A program made the position numbers and the translations under genes. A model generated the notes under the pieces. That model searched no databases. It worked only from the letters and a program-made list of their open reading frames with translations, and was not told the DNA's origin. A stretch of 39,255 nt of DNA from DASYYE01 sp035946955 (GTDB lineage: Bacteria > Actinomycetota > Actinomycetes > Streptosporangiales > Streptosporangiaceae): positions 1 through 39,255 of the forward strand of contig DASYYE010000345.1 of NCBI GenBank assembly GCA_035946955.1, given 5' to 3'. Below are positions 16,701 to 24,826 of this stretch, in pieces (positions within the stretch are counted from its first letter, which is position 1; each line of letters starts with the position of its first letter).

Positions 16701-17044
16701 GCGTCGGCCGAGATGAACGCCAGGCGCTGCGGCGGGAACCTCCGGTCCAGCGGAACGTACGCGCCGCCCGCCTTCAGGATCCCCAGCACCGCGGCCACCA
16801 TCGGCACCCCTCGCGGCACGCACAGCCCGACCCTCGTGCCCGGGCACACTCCGGCGTCGGCCAGCACAGACGCGGCCACGTTCGCCCGCCGTTCCAGTTC
16901 GCCATAGGACAAGGTGTCGTCCCCGCACCTGACAGCCGCCGCCGGACCTCGCAGGTCAGCTCTTCTCTCGAACAGCACGTGGACCGGTGCCTCACCGGCC
17001 AGCGGGCTCGCCGGGAGCTGGGAGCGCGAACTGCTCTGACTCAT
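13784..17044 (-). CDS. NRPS A-T-C, predicted glutamine-activating
   Basis: 1086 aa. Start ATG 17044 has GGAGGA five bases upstream; the frame is open further up but without a better start. A domain: TSGSTGQPKG (about 171), NAYGTTEC, YRTGD (about 393), A10 lysine K504. Specificity residues read by alignment to PheA from memory give DAQDLGAVDK, one position from the Gln code DAQDLGVVDK. Carrier Ser561 is in FFDLGGDSI. C-terminal C domain: intact HHALLDG (780-786) and full length to about residue 1070. The order A-T-C, rather than C-A-T, means that it starts or extends a chain and hands it to a separate carrier, probably the following gene. It lies 52 bp after the C-A-T-TE gene. Confidence 0.92.
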   Translation of the reverse strand: MSQSSSRSQLPASPLAGEAPVHVLFERRADLRGPAAAVRCGDDTLSYGELERRANVAASVLADAGVCPGTRVGLCVPRGVPMVAAVLGILKAGGAYVPLDRRFPPQRLAFISADAGLSLVVGTGEIPDLGVPVVPLDEGPVAEEWAGEDGRRGARAPVPVTGEDLAYVLYTSGSTGQPKGVMVQHTSVAALYSALSEIVDMGPSAVAVLNAGLNFDASIQQLLVLCGGGQLIIPTDEQRDSPHRFVALLDEVGATSLDCTPSHLPPLIEAGLAGSATLRHLLVGGEPISAPLRQVLASAPFTALNAYGTTECTVDSVIGEITSEAAQVIGRPLRGTQAVVVDSHGDVVPVGVTGELLVGGAGVARGYAGQPGMTADRFVPDGFFGGEGRRLYRTGDLVRWRADGLLEFVGRADDQVKIRGFRVEPAEVESVVAGFAGVGGTAVVAREDPGGQRRLVAYVTAAPGAAGGPPMSRLREWVAERLPDYLVPSEFVLLDELPMTANGKADRRALPEPAAVRPQPAQGFVAASSPGEQALARIWCEVLRQDRIGVYDNFFDLGGDSITSLLIVAKAAREQLRLTTADIFEHQTIHAILRAAASPDPSLPPRERDGDRALNEGPAIEVHPGAAMSEERLRGLLAEAPDIIAVAPSAAVQGGQVFQSASFPGTELFVQQFRYSVAAGTDLGCLRAAWQDATDAFSVLRTSFAWDDHGRPVQVIRSRAPIPFDVNDWSHLRPDRADKARSSFLAADRQRGFDEEKAPLQRITALLMPGWETEVVWTYHHALLDGWSYPLVLRRIAGAYRRIVEYRPPAPPETNGFVTITDWIERQDVDAATELWRRYLDGFDGTRQLAGIGGDGTHWASRWRWLDTDLVTALENVARRYRVTASMIYCTGWGMVLCERAGCAESLFGQTVSGRPPEITGVESIVGQATNSVPVRVRMPSAAGGPVESLLWAWNEYVAVRGVEWLPMSRIRELLGTPGGQPPYSTDINCEYLPALDTVDELLAPAGLRTIAAASRNSVPVSLGIIRRSGRLQCHLRLRDGTVQEADEVLGQFLGVLRRLADEAGAQRRCEAGAGSGVAAHAARSE

Positions 17045-17096
17045 CGAGTTCCTCCACTGCCAGTAGGCACCACGCGTGCCAGGGTGCCGGCCCGTT

Positions 17097-20000
17097 TCAT
17101 CGTCCGGCTCCTTCCAGGAGCTTCGCGAGATCGCCCGCGGCCCGGGCGAGGTCGTCCTGGGTGGGGACCGCCCGCCATTCCGCGGCGCCGGCGTGCACAG
17201 CGAGCTGGCCCGTGGTGCGGACCCAGGCTGGCGCCTGCGGGCACTCGCCCACGGCGCGCAAGACCGCGATGTCGCACGCGGCTTCCGCCACGGCGGCGGG
17301 CGCATGCGATGTGGCCGCCGCGTGGACGGCGACCAGGCGCCGCAGCGTTCCCATGTCCGCGCTGGGAGGTAGCTGTCCACGCAGCTTCAGGTCACGCAAC
17401 AGCGTGCGCAGCGCGCTACCGGGGCCGGCGGGCAGGTTCTGCCAGGAGCAGGGGGTGCAGCACCTCGCGTATCGGGCCACCGCGGTATCGTGCCGCGTCG
17501 CCGACTCCGCCGCGCGCTCGCTCGCCGCCTCCACCACGGCGACGGCCAGGTCCGCCCGCCCACGCAACGACGCGGCCGCGGCCACCGCGATCCGCCCGCC
17601 CAGGCCCCAGCCCAGGAGCACGAGGCCATCGCCTGGAAAGCCGACCAGCACGTCGAGACAGTTCGAGACCAGGCACGTGAAGTCCCTGCAAGGCTGGCTG
17701 CCTGGCTGTGTGCCAGCCCCTTCGAGGGCGTACAGAGGGTTCCGCACCCACTCGGCCAGCCGCGCGTACCGGGCAGCCTGCCCAGCCGCGTCCGGGACCA
17801 CGACGACCGGGCGCCATCCCGGCCTCCCCCGGCCCAGCCGCACCAGACGCCGCGCCCCGGCCCCGTGCCTGGCCGCGAGAGCTTCGACCGTCCGCGCGTC
17901 ATAGATGGCGGCAGGGGGCAGCGTCCGCCGGGTGGCCGCCGACGCGGACAGAGCGAGCGTGAGCACGTCGGGGGATGGCATGCCAAGGGTGACGAGCAGG
18001 TCGTCATCCATCCTGAAATCGCGGTGACCGAGCACGTCCTCGGCCAATTCGGCGAAGACCAGCTCGGCCAGGTCGCGGGGATCTGCCGCCACCGGGCCCC
18101 GGTGCCGCGCGGGGGGTGGCAGCGACCGGCGGTCGAGCTTGCCACTGGGCGTCACCGGCAGCCGGGACAGCCTGACGTACCGCGTGGGGATCATCGCTGG
18201 CGGCGCCCGCCCGGCGAGCTGGCGGCGAACCCGCGAACCGTCCGCGGTACCGGCCAGATAGGCGATGAGCTCTCCCCCGGAGAAGACCACGGCCGCGTCA
18301 TCGACACCGGCGCAGCCACGCAGCAGCGCCTCGGCGTCGTCCAGCTCAACCCGGTTGCCGCGGACCTTGACCTGGCGGTCGGCGCGGCCGTGCAGCCGCA
18401 GCTCGCCGTCCGGGCCGACGCGCCCAAGATCGCCGGTCAGGAACATCCGCGACCCGGGCGCCCCCCAGGGGTCGGGCACGAACCGTGCCGCGGTGACGCC
18501 CGGGTCCAGGTAGCCGCGCGAGACTCCCGGGCCGCCGATGGCCATCGCACCCAGCGCGCCGCGCGGGCACAGCTCACCGTCGGCGCCGAGGAGGTGGACC
18601 GACGCGCTCGGGATGGGCTGGCCCACCGGCACGCCGCGGTCGCCGGTGCCCGGTTCACCGAGCTCATGGTAGGTCGAGGTCATGGTGCACTCGGTCAGCC
18701 CGTACTGGTTGATCACACGTGCCGACGGGGCCCAGGAGCTGGCGGCCGCGGCGAGCTCAGGCGTGAGCGCCTCGCCCGACACCAGGATGACTCGCAGCGA
18801 CGGCGGCGCGGCGGGGCCGGCCGCCACGAGATGGCGCAGCACCGAAGGGACCACCGCCAGGATCGCCGTCACCTGAGCCTCGCGCATGCGCTGGGATATC
18901 GCGACGGCGTCGGCGGTTTCCGCGTCGTCGGCCAGCACCACATGCGCGCCGGCGGCCAGGGGGCAGAGCAGGTCACGGATGGAGGCGTCGAAGGTCAGCG
19001 AGGCCAGCTGCATGACGACGTCGGACGGTCCGAGGCCGACGACGTCACGGAGGTAGTCGCGGTAGTGCGCCGTGCCGGCATGCGTGGACACCACGATCTT
19101 CGGCATGCCGGTGCTGCCGGACGTCAGGTAGTGGGCCAGTGCGGCCTGCGGGTATGCCGCGGTGCTCACCACCGGCCCGGCGGCGCCGGTCAGCTCGTCA
19201 GCGCCGCTGATCCGGGTGCCGTCGGCACCGGGCACGAGCCGGACGGACACGCCGCACCGCGTGAGCAGCGCTTCGGCCCGGGCGTCGTGGGAGTCGACCG
19301 GCACGAGACTCCCCCCCGCCGCGAGGATCCCGAGCGCCATCGGCGCCAGGTCCAGGTGCCGCACGGCCTCGAGCGCGACCGCGCCGGTGCCACGGCGGCC
19401 CGCAGGGGTGCCCGGCGGGCCTGGGTGCCGGACACGCAGCCAGGAGGCGACCTGGCCGGCCCGCGCCAGCAGGCCGGAGTAGGTGAGCACCTGGCTGCCG
19501 AAGCTCACCGCGCGCGCGCCGGGTGTGCGCCAGGCCGCCGCCTGCACGTCTTGCATCAGGTCGCCCGCCACCGGCGGCCGCGGAATGACCCGCTTCGCGG
19601 GAGGCCGGGCGAGTTTCGCGTGCGGTAGGCCAGGTTTGCCGGCCGCGTCGGCCAGAATCCCGAGATAGTGCCCGGCGAGACGGCCGGCCGTCCGCGGGTC
19701 GAAGATGTCTGCCCGGTACCGCAGGAATCCCTGGGCAGGCGGCTGCGGGCCCGGCATGGCGAGCAGGACGTCACACGGTGCCGCACCCGCGAAACGGCGC
19801 CCCCACCTGACGGCCGCTTCGCCGAGGTGACGTGCTTCCGCCACGTCGGCACCGCCGCTTTCGTAGGCGACCTGGAAGAGCGGACTGCGGCTGAGGTCAG
19901 CACCGGCCTTGGCGTGCGCGACGAGCGCGGCAAGCGACGGGCGCGGCGGCCTGGCGGCCTCGCGGCGCGAGATCTCCCTGGCCAGATCCTCGAGCGTGCG

Positions 20001-20891
20001 GGATGCGGCGAGATCGACCCTGACCGGCAGCGGCTCGGGTTCGATGCCGAGCGGGCGGCTCGCCGCGTGCGGGTCACGGTGTGCCCCCCACCAGCCGAGC
20101 CGCGTGCCGAGCTGCAGGTCGGCATGTCCGGCGAAGCGCCCGGCCAGGATGGCGAACGCGGCCAGGAGGACCGCATCGAACGGCACGTCCCACGATCTCG
20201 CCCGCTCTCGCAGCGCTGCCCACAGCGGTCCTGGCACCTCGACGTCGCAGGTCGCCGCGTCGCAGCCCTGCCAGGCCGGGCGTGGCCGGTCGGCAGGCAG
20301 CTCGGTCGCTGTTTCGAGCAGCGGCTCGGTGGCGGCCCAGCGTGCGGCCGCGGCGCGGGCGGCCGCTGGCTCCCGTTCGACGTAGGTGGTGAACGCAGGC
20401 TCATCGGTAGGCAGCGATCCCCGGTCGTGGCAGGCGACCACCTGTGACCACAGCCGGGCGAAGCCATCCTCACCGAGGAACCCATCGGCCACCGCGACGT
20501 CCAGCGCATGCTCGTCATGGCCGGTGCGGGTCAGCCGAGCGCGCCACTGCGGCCCGCACGTCCACACCTCAGCCGCCGGGATCATGAACGGCGAGGGTGG
20601 TGCTGCCCGGTATTCGACCGGCAGGCGGTGGTGGGGGAGGCTGCGCCACTGCGGGCGCGCGGCCCGCTCGTCGGTCACCAGCTCGGCGCACAGCACGGGA
20701 TGCGCCGCCGCGACGCGTCGCAGCGACTCGGCGAGCCGCGCCCCGTCGAGAGGTCCGGTCACCGTGGCCGACCAGGCTCGCCTGCCTGGCGGGCGTTCGG
20801 GCAGCAGGCGCCGCAGGAGCCACTGCCGCTGCTGCGCACGCGACAGCGCAAAGGTGCGGGCCCCCCGCTCCGCCGGCCTGTGGCCTGTCAT
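17097..20891 (-). CDS. NRPS C-A-T-TE protein with degenerate C, T and TE motifs
   Basis: 1264 aa, one open frame, start ATG 20891 overlapping the upstream thioesterase stop (ATGA). The C domain has DVAVADG (131-137) where HHxxxDG belongs, losing both His. The A domain looks intact: TSGSTGMPKIV, NQYGLTECT, LTGDLG, RADRQVKVRGNRVEL and the A10 lysine in PSGKLDRR. The carrier motif reads LGMPS instead of LGGHS; Ser973 is kept. The terminal thioesterase has GWGLGG (about 1094-1099), with Gly1096 where the nucleophilic Ser belongs, and no recognisable catalytic His near the end. So C and TE are probably non-catalytic, while A may still work. Since the reading frame is unbroken and coupled to neighbours, a scaffold or altered function is as likely as decay. 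It could be the terminal protein by position of its TE, but release would need another enzyme. Confidence 0.85.
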   Translation of the reverse strand: MTGHRPAERGARTFALSRAQQRQWLLRRLLPERPPGRRAWSATVTGPLDGARLAESLRRVAAAHPVLCAELVTDERAARPQWRSLPHHRLPVEYRAAPPSPFMIPAAEVWTCGPQWRARLTRTGHDEHALDVAVADGFLGEDGFARLWSQVVACHDRGSLPTDEPAFTTYVEREPAAARAAAARWAATEPLLETATELPADRPRPAWQGCDAATCDVEVPGPLWAALRERARSWDVPFDAVLLAAFAILAGRFAGHADLQLGTRLGWWGAHRDPHAASRPLGIEPEPLPVRVDLAASRTLEDLAREISRREAARPPRPSLAALVAHAKAGADLSRSPLFQVAYESGGADVAEARHLGEAAVRWGRRFAGAAPCDVLLAMPGPQPPAQGFLRYRADIFDPRTAGRLAGHYLGILADAAGKPGLPHAKLARPPAKRVIPRPPVAGDLMQDVQAAAWRTPGARAVSFGSQVLTYSGLLARAGQVASWLRVRHPGPPGTPAGRRGTGAVALEAVRHLDLAPMALGILAAGGSLVPVDSHDARAEALLTRCGVSVRLVPGADGTRISGADELTGAAGPVVSTAAYPQAALAHYLTSGSTGMPKIVVSTHAGTAHYRDYLRDVVGLGPSDVVMQLASLTFDASIRDLLCPLAAGAHVVLADDAETADAVAISQRMREAQVTAILAVVPSVLRHLVAAGPAAPPSLRVILVSGEALTPELAAAASSWAPSARVINQYGLTECTMTSTYHELGEPGTGDRGVPVGQPIPSASVHLLGADGELCPRGALGAMAIGGPGVSRGYLDPGVTAARFVPDPWGAPGSRMFLTGDLGRVGPDGELRLHGRADRQVKVRGNRVELDDAEALLRGCAGVDDAAVVFSGGELIAYLAGTADGSRVRRQLAGRAPPAMIPTRYVRLSRLPVTPSGKLDRRSLPPPARHRGPVAADPRDLAELVFAELAEDVLGHRDFRMDDDLLVTLGMPSPDVLTLALSASAATRRTLPPAAIYDARTVEALAARHGAGARRLVRLGRGRPGWRPVVVVPDAAGQAARYARLAEWVRNPLYALEGAGTQPGSQPCRDFTCLVSNCLDVLVGFPGDGLVLLGWGLGGRIAVAAAASLRGRADLAVAVVEAASERAAESATRHDTAVARYARCCTPCSWQNLPAGPGSALRTLLRDLKLRGQLPPSADMGTLRRLVAVHAAATSHAPAAVAEAACDIAVLRAVGECPQAPAWVRTTGQLAVHAGAAEWRAVPTQDDLARAAGDLAKLLEGAGR

Positions 20892-21709
20892 CGCCGTGCT
20901 CGGCCGCCGGTCGCACCGGCCGTGTCCGCACCTAGCTCGCCGAGTACGTAATCGGCAAGGTCGCCAGGGCGCGAGCGGAACCAGAAATGGCCGCCCGGCC
21001 AGACCCGGATGGCGAACGACGCCGATGTGCACCGCTGCCAGCCTGACAGCACGTCTGGCGGAACTGTGGCGTCCTGCGCGCCTCCCACGGCGAGGAGCGG
21101 GAAGGGCACAGGGGCCGCGGGGCCACGCTGGACATAGCGGGCCCCGAGCATGATGTCGTGGCGGAGCACCGGGAGCATGGTGTCCAGCAGTTCCTTCTCG
21201 TGCCTGACCTCGTCAGGCAACCCGCCCTCGGCAATCAGTGATGTGGTGAGTTCGTCGTCATCGATTTCGGTGATGACCCGCCCACCGAAAGTCAGCTGTG
21301 GGCGTGCCGTCCCCGGGCCGGTGAACGGCGGAAGCGATGACGACACGACGAGTGCGGCGCGCCGCAGCCCCCCGCCCGCCAGCGCCGCGGCCGTTTCGAG
21401 CGCAACATAGGCCCCCATGCTGTGGCCCAGAAGCATCGGCCCAGCCGGGAAGCCACCGCCCTCCGCGGCCTCCGCGAACTCGGCTGCGACGCAGGTGGCT
21501 ATCTCTTGGACCGAACCTGCGGCTGGGTCGGCGGTCCTGGCATCACGCGCCGGGTAGTTGACGGCGAGATGCCGGCGCTCCGGCAGCATGAGCGCGAAGT
21601 CACGCATCGCGTGGATGCCACCTCCCGCGTACGGGAAGTGGAGAACTACGGGAGCGCTGGTGTCCTTTACTGACCAGATCTCGAAAAGGTGCAACGAGAG
21701 CCGCCGCAT
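20888..21709 (-). CDS. Type II thioesterase
   Basis: 273 aa alpha/beta hydrolase of the editing thioesterase group (GrsT/SrfAD type), which clears misprimed carrier proteins. Catalytic residues are visible: GHSMG (Ser97), Asp in GGAQDATV and His in GGHFWF; the N-terminal HFPYAGGG oxyanion segment is typical. ATG 21709 follows GGAG by five bases. It overlaps the following C-A-T-TE gene by ATGA and lies 29 bp after the acyl-CoA dehydrogenase gene. Because the TE in the next protein lacks its Ser, this enzyme or the one at 33805-34482 could also release the product. Confidence 0.9.
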   Translation of the reverse strand: MRRLSLHLFEIWSVKDTSAPVVLHFPYAGGGIHAMRDFALMLPERRHLAVNYPARDARTADPAAGSVQEIATCVAAEFAEAAEGGGFPAGPMLLGHSMGAYVALETAAALAGGGLRRAALVVSSSLPPFTGPGTARPQLTFGGRVITEIDDDELTTSLIAEGGLPDEVRHEKELLDTMLPVLRHDIMLGARYVQRGPAAPVPFPLLAVGGAQDATVPPDVLSGWQRCTSASFAIRVWPGGHFWFRSRPGDLADYVLGELGADTAGATGGRARR

Positions 21710-21738
21710 ACTATCTCCGTAATGCTCTTAGAGGTCCT

Positions 21739-22890
21739 TCAAATCGACTGCCCGATTACTTCCTTGAGGGTTTCCGTGCTTCCGCCGTAGATTCGCTGCG
21801 CACGGCTATCGACGAACGCCCGGCCCACCAGCAAGTCCGATGAGTACCCCATGCCTCCGTGCAGTTGGAGGCAGCGGTCGGCCACCCGGCCGCACAGTTC
21901 CGTATTCCACCATTTAACCATGGAGGCCTCCTCGGTCGACAGCTCGCCCTCGTTGTGCTCGATGATGCACGCATCCGTAAATGCCCTGGCGGCGGCCAGC
22001 TCCGTGGCCAGCTCGGCGAGCGTGAACCGGACATGCTGCAATTCGCACAGCGGCGCTCCATAAACGCGCCGCCGGTGACAGTGTTCGACAGTTTCTTCGT
22101 AGAGCCGCTCGGCAAACGCCAATGCGGAGACGGAGATAGAGAGGCGCTCGCGGGCGAGCGTGTCCAGCAGATAGAGGAACCCGAAGCCTTCCTCGCCCAG
22201 CCGGTGGGTGGCTGGTACGCGCGTATCTTGCAGAAAGAGCGGCACGGTGTCGAGGGAACGCAGGCCTATCTTTGCCTCCTTGCGCCCGATGGTCACGTCG
22301 CTGGCACCGGTGTCCACCACCAGCAGAACGGCCTGTGGCGGCCCGGTCCCCGCCGGGCCTTCCCCGGTTGCCAGCCGCGCGAGCACGACCACGAAGTCGG
22401 CCACAGTGCCATGCGACACAAACGCTTTCTGGCCGTTGACCACGTACTCCTCACCATCCCGCCGGGCCGTGGTCTGGATCGCCGCCACGTCGCTGCCCGC
22501 CGCGGGCTCGGTGATAGCCATCGTCCAGATCGAAGTCCCCGCGCACAGCCCTGGCAGCCATCGCCGTTTCTGCTCGGGCGTGCAGAAACGGTCCAGGCAT
22601 CCCCCTACGACCTCGCTGTGCAGGTTGAGCGCGGGACTGAGCGTGCCCGCACGCGCCAGTTCCTCGTTCCACACGACGTGGTAGCGGTAGTCAGCGGTGG
22701 CGCTGCCGCCGTAACACTCCTCGATTCCCAGCCCGAGCAAGCCGACCTCGCCTGCCTTTCGCCACAGGTCACGGTCGACCACGCCGGCTTCGTCCCACCG
22801 GGCAAGGTTCGGCAGCACCTCCCGCTGGACGAACGAACGCGCGACCGCCCGGAAAGCGTCGTGGGTCTCGTCGAAGATGCGGCGTTTCAC
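21739..22890 (-). CDS. Acyl-CoA dehydrogenase family flavoprotein
   Basis: 383 aa, full length. GTG 22890 overlaps the radical SAM stop (GTGA). Family segments: ITEPAAGSDVAA, the FAD/substrate-site region VNGQKAFVSHG, ARERLSIS, QLHGGMGYSSDL and IYGGSTETLKEVIG. The C-terminal Glu of medium-chain enzymes (YEG) is Gly here; in such members the base usually lies in the ARERL helix instead, which is present. In NRPS clusters these flavoproteins introduce alpha,beta double bonds into carrier-bound residues (for example VioJ, or PltE-type pyrrole formation). The neighbouring A-T has a Leu-like, not Pro-like, code, so a dehydro-residue is more likely than pyrrole. A CoA substrate linked to the aldolase pathway is the main alternative. 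Confidence 0.88.
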   Translation of the reverse strand: MKRRIFDETHDAFRAVARSFVQREVLPNLARWDEAGVVDRDLWRKAGEVGLLGLGIEECYGGSATADYRYHVVWNEELARAGTLSPALNLHSEVVGGCLDRFCTPEQKRRWLPGLCAGTSIWTMAITEPAAGSDVAAIQTTARRDGEEYVVNGQKAFVSHGTVADFVVVLARLATGEGPAGTGPPQAVLLVVDTGASDVTIGRKEAKIGLRSLDTVPLFLQDTRVPATHRLGEEGFGFLYLLDTLARERLSISVSALAFAERLYEETVEHCHRRRVYGAPLCELQHVRFTLAELATELAAARAFTDACIIEHNEGELSTEEASMVKWWNTELCGRVADRCLQLHGGMGYSSDLLVGRAFVDSRAQRIYGGSTETLKEVIGQSI

Positions 22891-24821
22891 CTGGTTTGGT
22901 TCCCTGCGTAAGAGATCTCGCCGACGGCGGGGCCGTGCACCGCGATCATTGGCAGCAAGGTGCGCAAGCGCTGGATCATGACATGGCAGTAGGCCGCGTT
23001 GTAGTCGATGCCGCGCAGCCTGGGGTATGGCATCTTCCCCTCGAGCGGGTGGGTGACCACGACCCGGCGCCCTCCCCCGGGTCCCACCACCCCGAGACCG
23101 GCCAGGATGGCCACGTCGGCCTCGGCCAGCTCGATCTCGATGGACGCCTTCGAAACATCCAGCACCCGCGCACGGGAGAGCCCCACCCCCGGCAGCGCCA
23201 CGTCTCGCCGGTAGATGTAGGGCCGGGCGAGCAGGTCGATTTCCAGCAGCAACGGGACGGCCTCGTCGGCCCACCAGTGCTGGGCGCGGCAGAAGGCGGC
23301 CAGCAGTTCATCGAACTCGGCGCGGTTGTCCTGCAAGACCATATGGGCGACTTTGCCGATGTTGAGCAGGCTGTAGTTGTCAGCGGTGTCCACAGACTCA
23401 GCGAAGAACCGGGGTACTGGGCTGTCGGCCGCACGCAGGAAGTCCGACACGTCTGTGAAGAATTGCTCGTACGGCACGATCCCGGACTGGTCGAGATACC
23501 GCCCGACGTGGTACAGCCCTCGCGCGTTGTGCATGCAGTGCACCGCGTAGTAGAACCATGTGCCCCGATCGCATTCAGCGCGGGTCACCCAGTTCGTCGC
23601 TACCACGACGTCGGCTTCGGCCGCATCCGCCGCCGCCCGTTCAACCACAAGGCCCAGGGCCTCACGCTGATCGTGCAGCGACGTATTGTGCAGCAATAGC
23701 TGCGGATAGACAGTGATCGTGTCGGCACCCATACGGCAGAGCCGCGCAACGCCGGCCTTGAATGACGCGAGCGTCTCACCAGGCAGTGGCCAGATCAGCT
23801 CGATGAACGAACTCGTGTTTCGTTCATGCAGGCTGCGCTGCAACTCGGTGTAGGCATCCTCACGGATGTTGGAGCGGTCGATCAGCTCCAATGCCGTTGG
23901 ATTGACAGTCTGCATCGATATTGGCTGACTGGTCACCAGGCCACCCTTGACGAGGATGTCGGTGATCTCGGCGACCCGCTCTGGGCGGTTCTTCGCGGCG
24001 GCGATCGTGATCGAGGTCGGGAACCCGTATCGCTCCTTCATCCGCACGATATGCCTGCTCAGTTCGACGTCGCGCGGCGACATCCCCCAGTTGGCATCCG
24101 CGATGAATACACTTGCTACACCGTTCTTGGCGATCCATTCGATGTCGCGTTCAACGCGCTGCTCGTCGAACTTGTAAACCTTCGACTGGGTCGCCGCCCC
24201 CCAGAAGCAGAATCCGCAGCTGAACGGGCAGCCACGGTTGGTCTCAAGGACGGTGAACGTATATTCACCGCCGTCGAACAAACCGCTCGCGAACGGTGAT
24301 GGTATGGCGTCCAATTCCCGGTTGCGGGGTGTGCGCTCGGTCTCGGCGACACCAGCGCCTGGTGCCCAGTAGGTGATGTCCGGGACTTTCCCGAAATCCG
24401 GCTCATCCGCAAGTGCCTGCAGGAGCAGTTCGTAGAACGTGTGCTCGCCTTCGCCGTTGCAGACCACGACACGCGGCTCACCCTCGTCAACGTACTCGCG
24501 GTAGTGGCCCATGACCTGCGGGCCGCCGAGCACGATCAGCGCCTGGGGGCGGGCCGCGCGCAGCGGCCCGAGCACCTGTCTGACCAGGCCCATGTTCCAG
24601 ATGTAGCAACTGAAGGCGTAGATGTCGCTGTCGCGGTCGAGGAGGTCGCCGAGCAGGTCCTGCGCCGGGAGCGAGACGCTGGCCGCGAGAGTGTCAAAGA
24701 CGAACGACTCACGGATACGCGGATCCTGGGTCGCGTACACCTCCAGGTAGCCAGCGACCAGCGGCACGGTGTTCTGGTACACCGTCAGCTCGACGAAGGT
24801 CACGCGTTGCTTGGCTGGCAC
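22887..24821 (-). CDS. Cobalamin-binding-type radical SAM enzyme, possible C-methyltransferase
   Basis: 644 aa. The N-terminal 150 residues look like a B12-binding Rossmann domain (IYAFSCYIWNMGL, LIVLGGPQVMGH). The radical SAM core follows, with the cluster motif CPFSCGFC (C198, C202, C205) and later ISMQTVNP and ELIWPLPGET segments. A 200-residue C-terminal region is family specific. GTG 24821 has GGGGAAGGG about eight bases upstream, 5 bp after the A-T gene. Class B enzymes of this type methylate unactivated carbons, but ring contraction and other B12 chemistry are known, so methylation is inferred. Placement between a Leu-like A-T and an acyl-CoA dehydrogenase, with a 4-bp overlap to the latter, suggests that the three act on one residue. 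Confidence 0.88.
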   Translation of the reverse strand: MPAKQRVTFVELTVYQNTVPLVAGYLEVYATQDPRIRESFVFDTLAASVSLPAQDLLGDLLDRDSDIYAFSCYIWNMGLVRQVLGPLRAARPQALIVLGGPQVMGHYREYVDEGEPRVVVCNGEGEHTFYELLLQALADEPDFGKVPDITYWAPGAGVAETERTPRNRELDAIPSPFASGLFDGGEYTFTVLETNRGCPFSCGFCFWGAATQSKVYKFDEQRVERDIEWIAKNGVASVFIADANWGMSPRDVELSRHIVRMKERYGFPTSITIAAAKNRPERVAEITDILVKGGLVTSQPISMQTVNPTALELIDRSNIREDAYTELQRSLHERNTSSFIELIWPLPGETLASFKAGVARLCRMGADTITVYPQLLLHNTSLHDQREALGLVVERAAADAAEADVVVATNWVTRAECDRGTWFYYAVHCMHNARGLYHVGRYLDQSGIVPYEQFFTDVSDFLRAADSPVPRFFAESVDTADNYSLLNIGKVAHMVLQDNRAEFDELLAAFCRAQHWWADEAVPLLLEIDLLARPYIYRRDVALPGVGLSRARVLDVSKASIEIELAEADVAILAGLGVVGPGGGRRVVVTHPLEGKMPYPRLRGIDYNAAYCHVMIQRLRTLLPMIAVHGPAVGEISYAGNQTR

Positions 24822-24826
24822 GGCGG

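Noticed and set aside
17490..19628. Long open frame (712 codons) on the plus strand opposite the C-A-T-TE gene
   Set aside because: It is antisense to a gene with clear NRPS motifs, has Arg/Gly/His-rich low-complexity translation and no family motif; such frames are common in GC-rich DNA. The same applies to plus-strand frames at 3967-5127, 14918-16261, 16316-17680, 28559-29776, 35379-36905 and 36951-38138.
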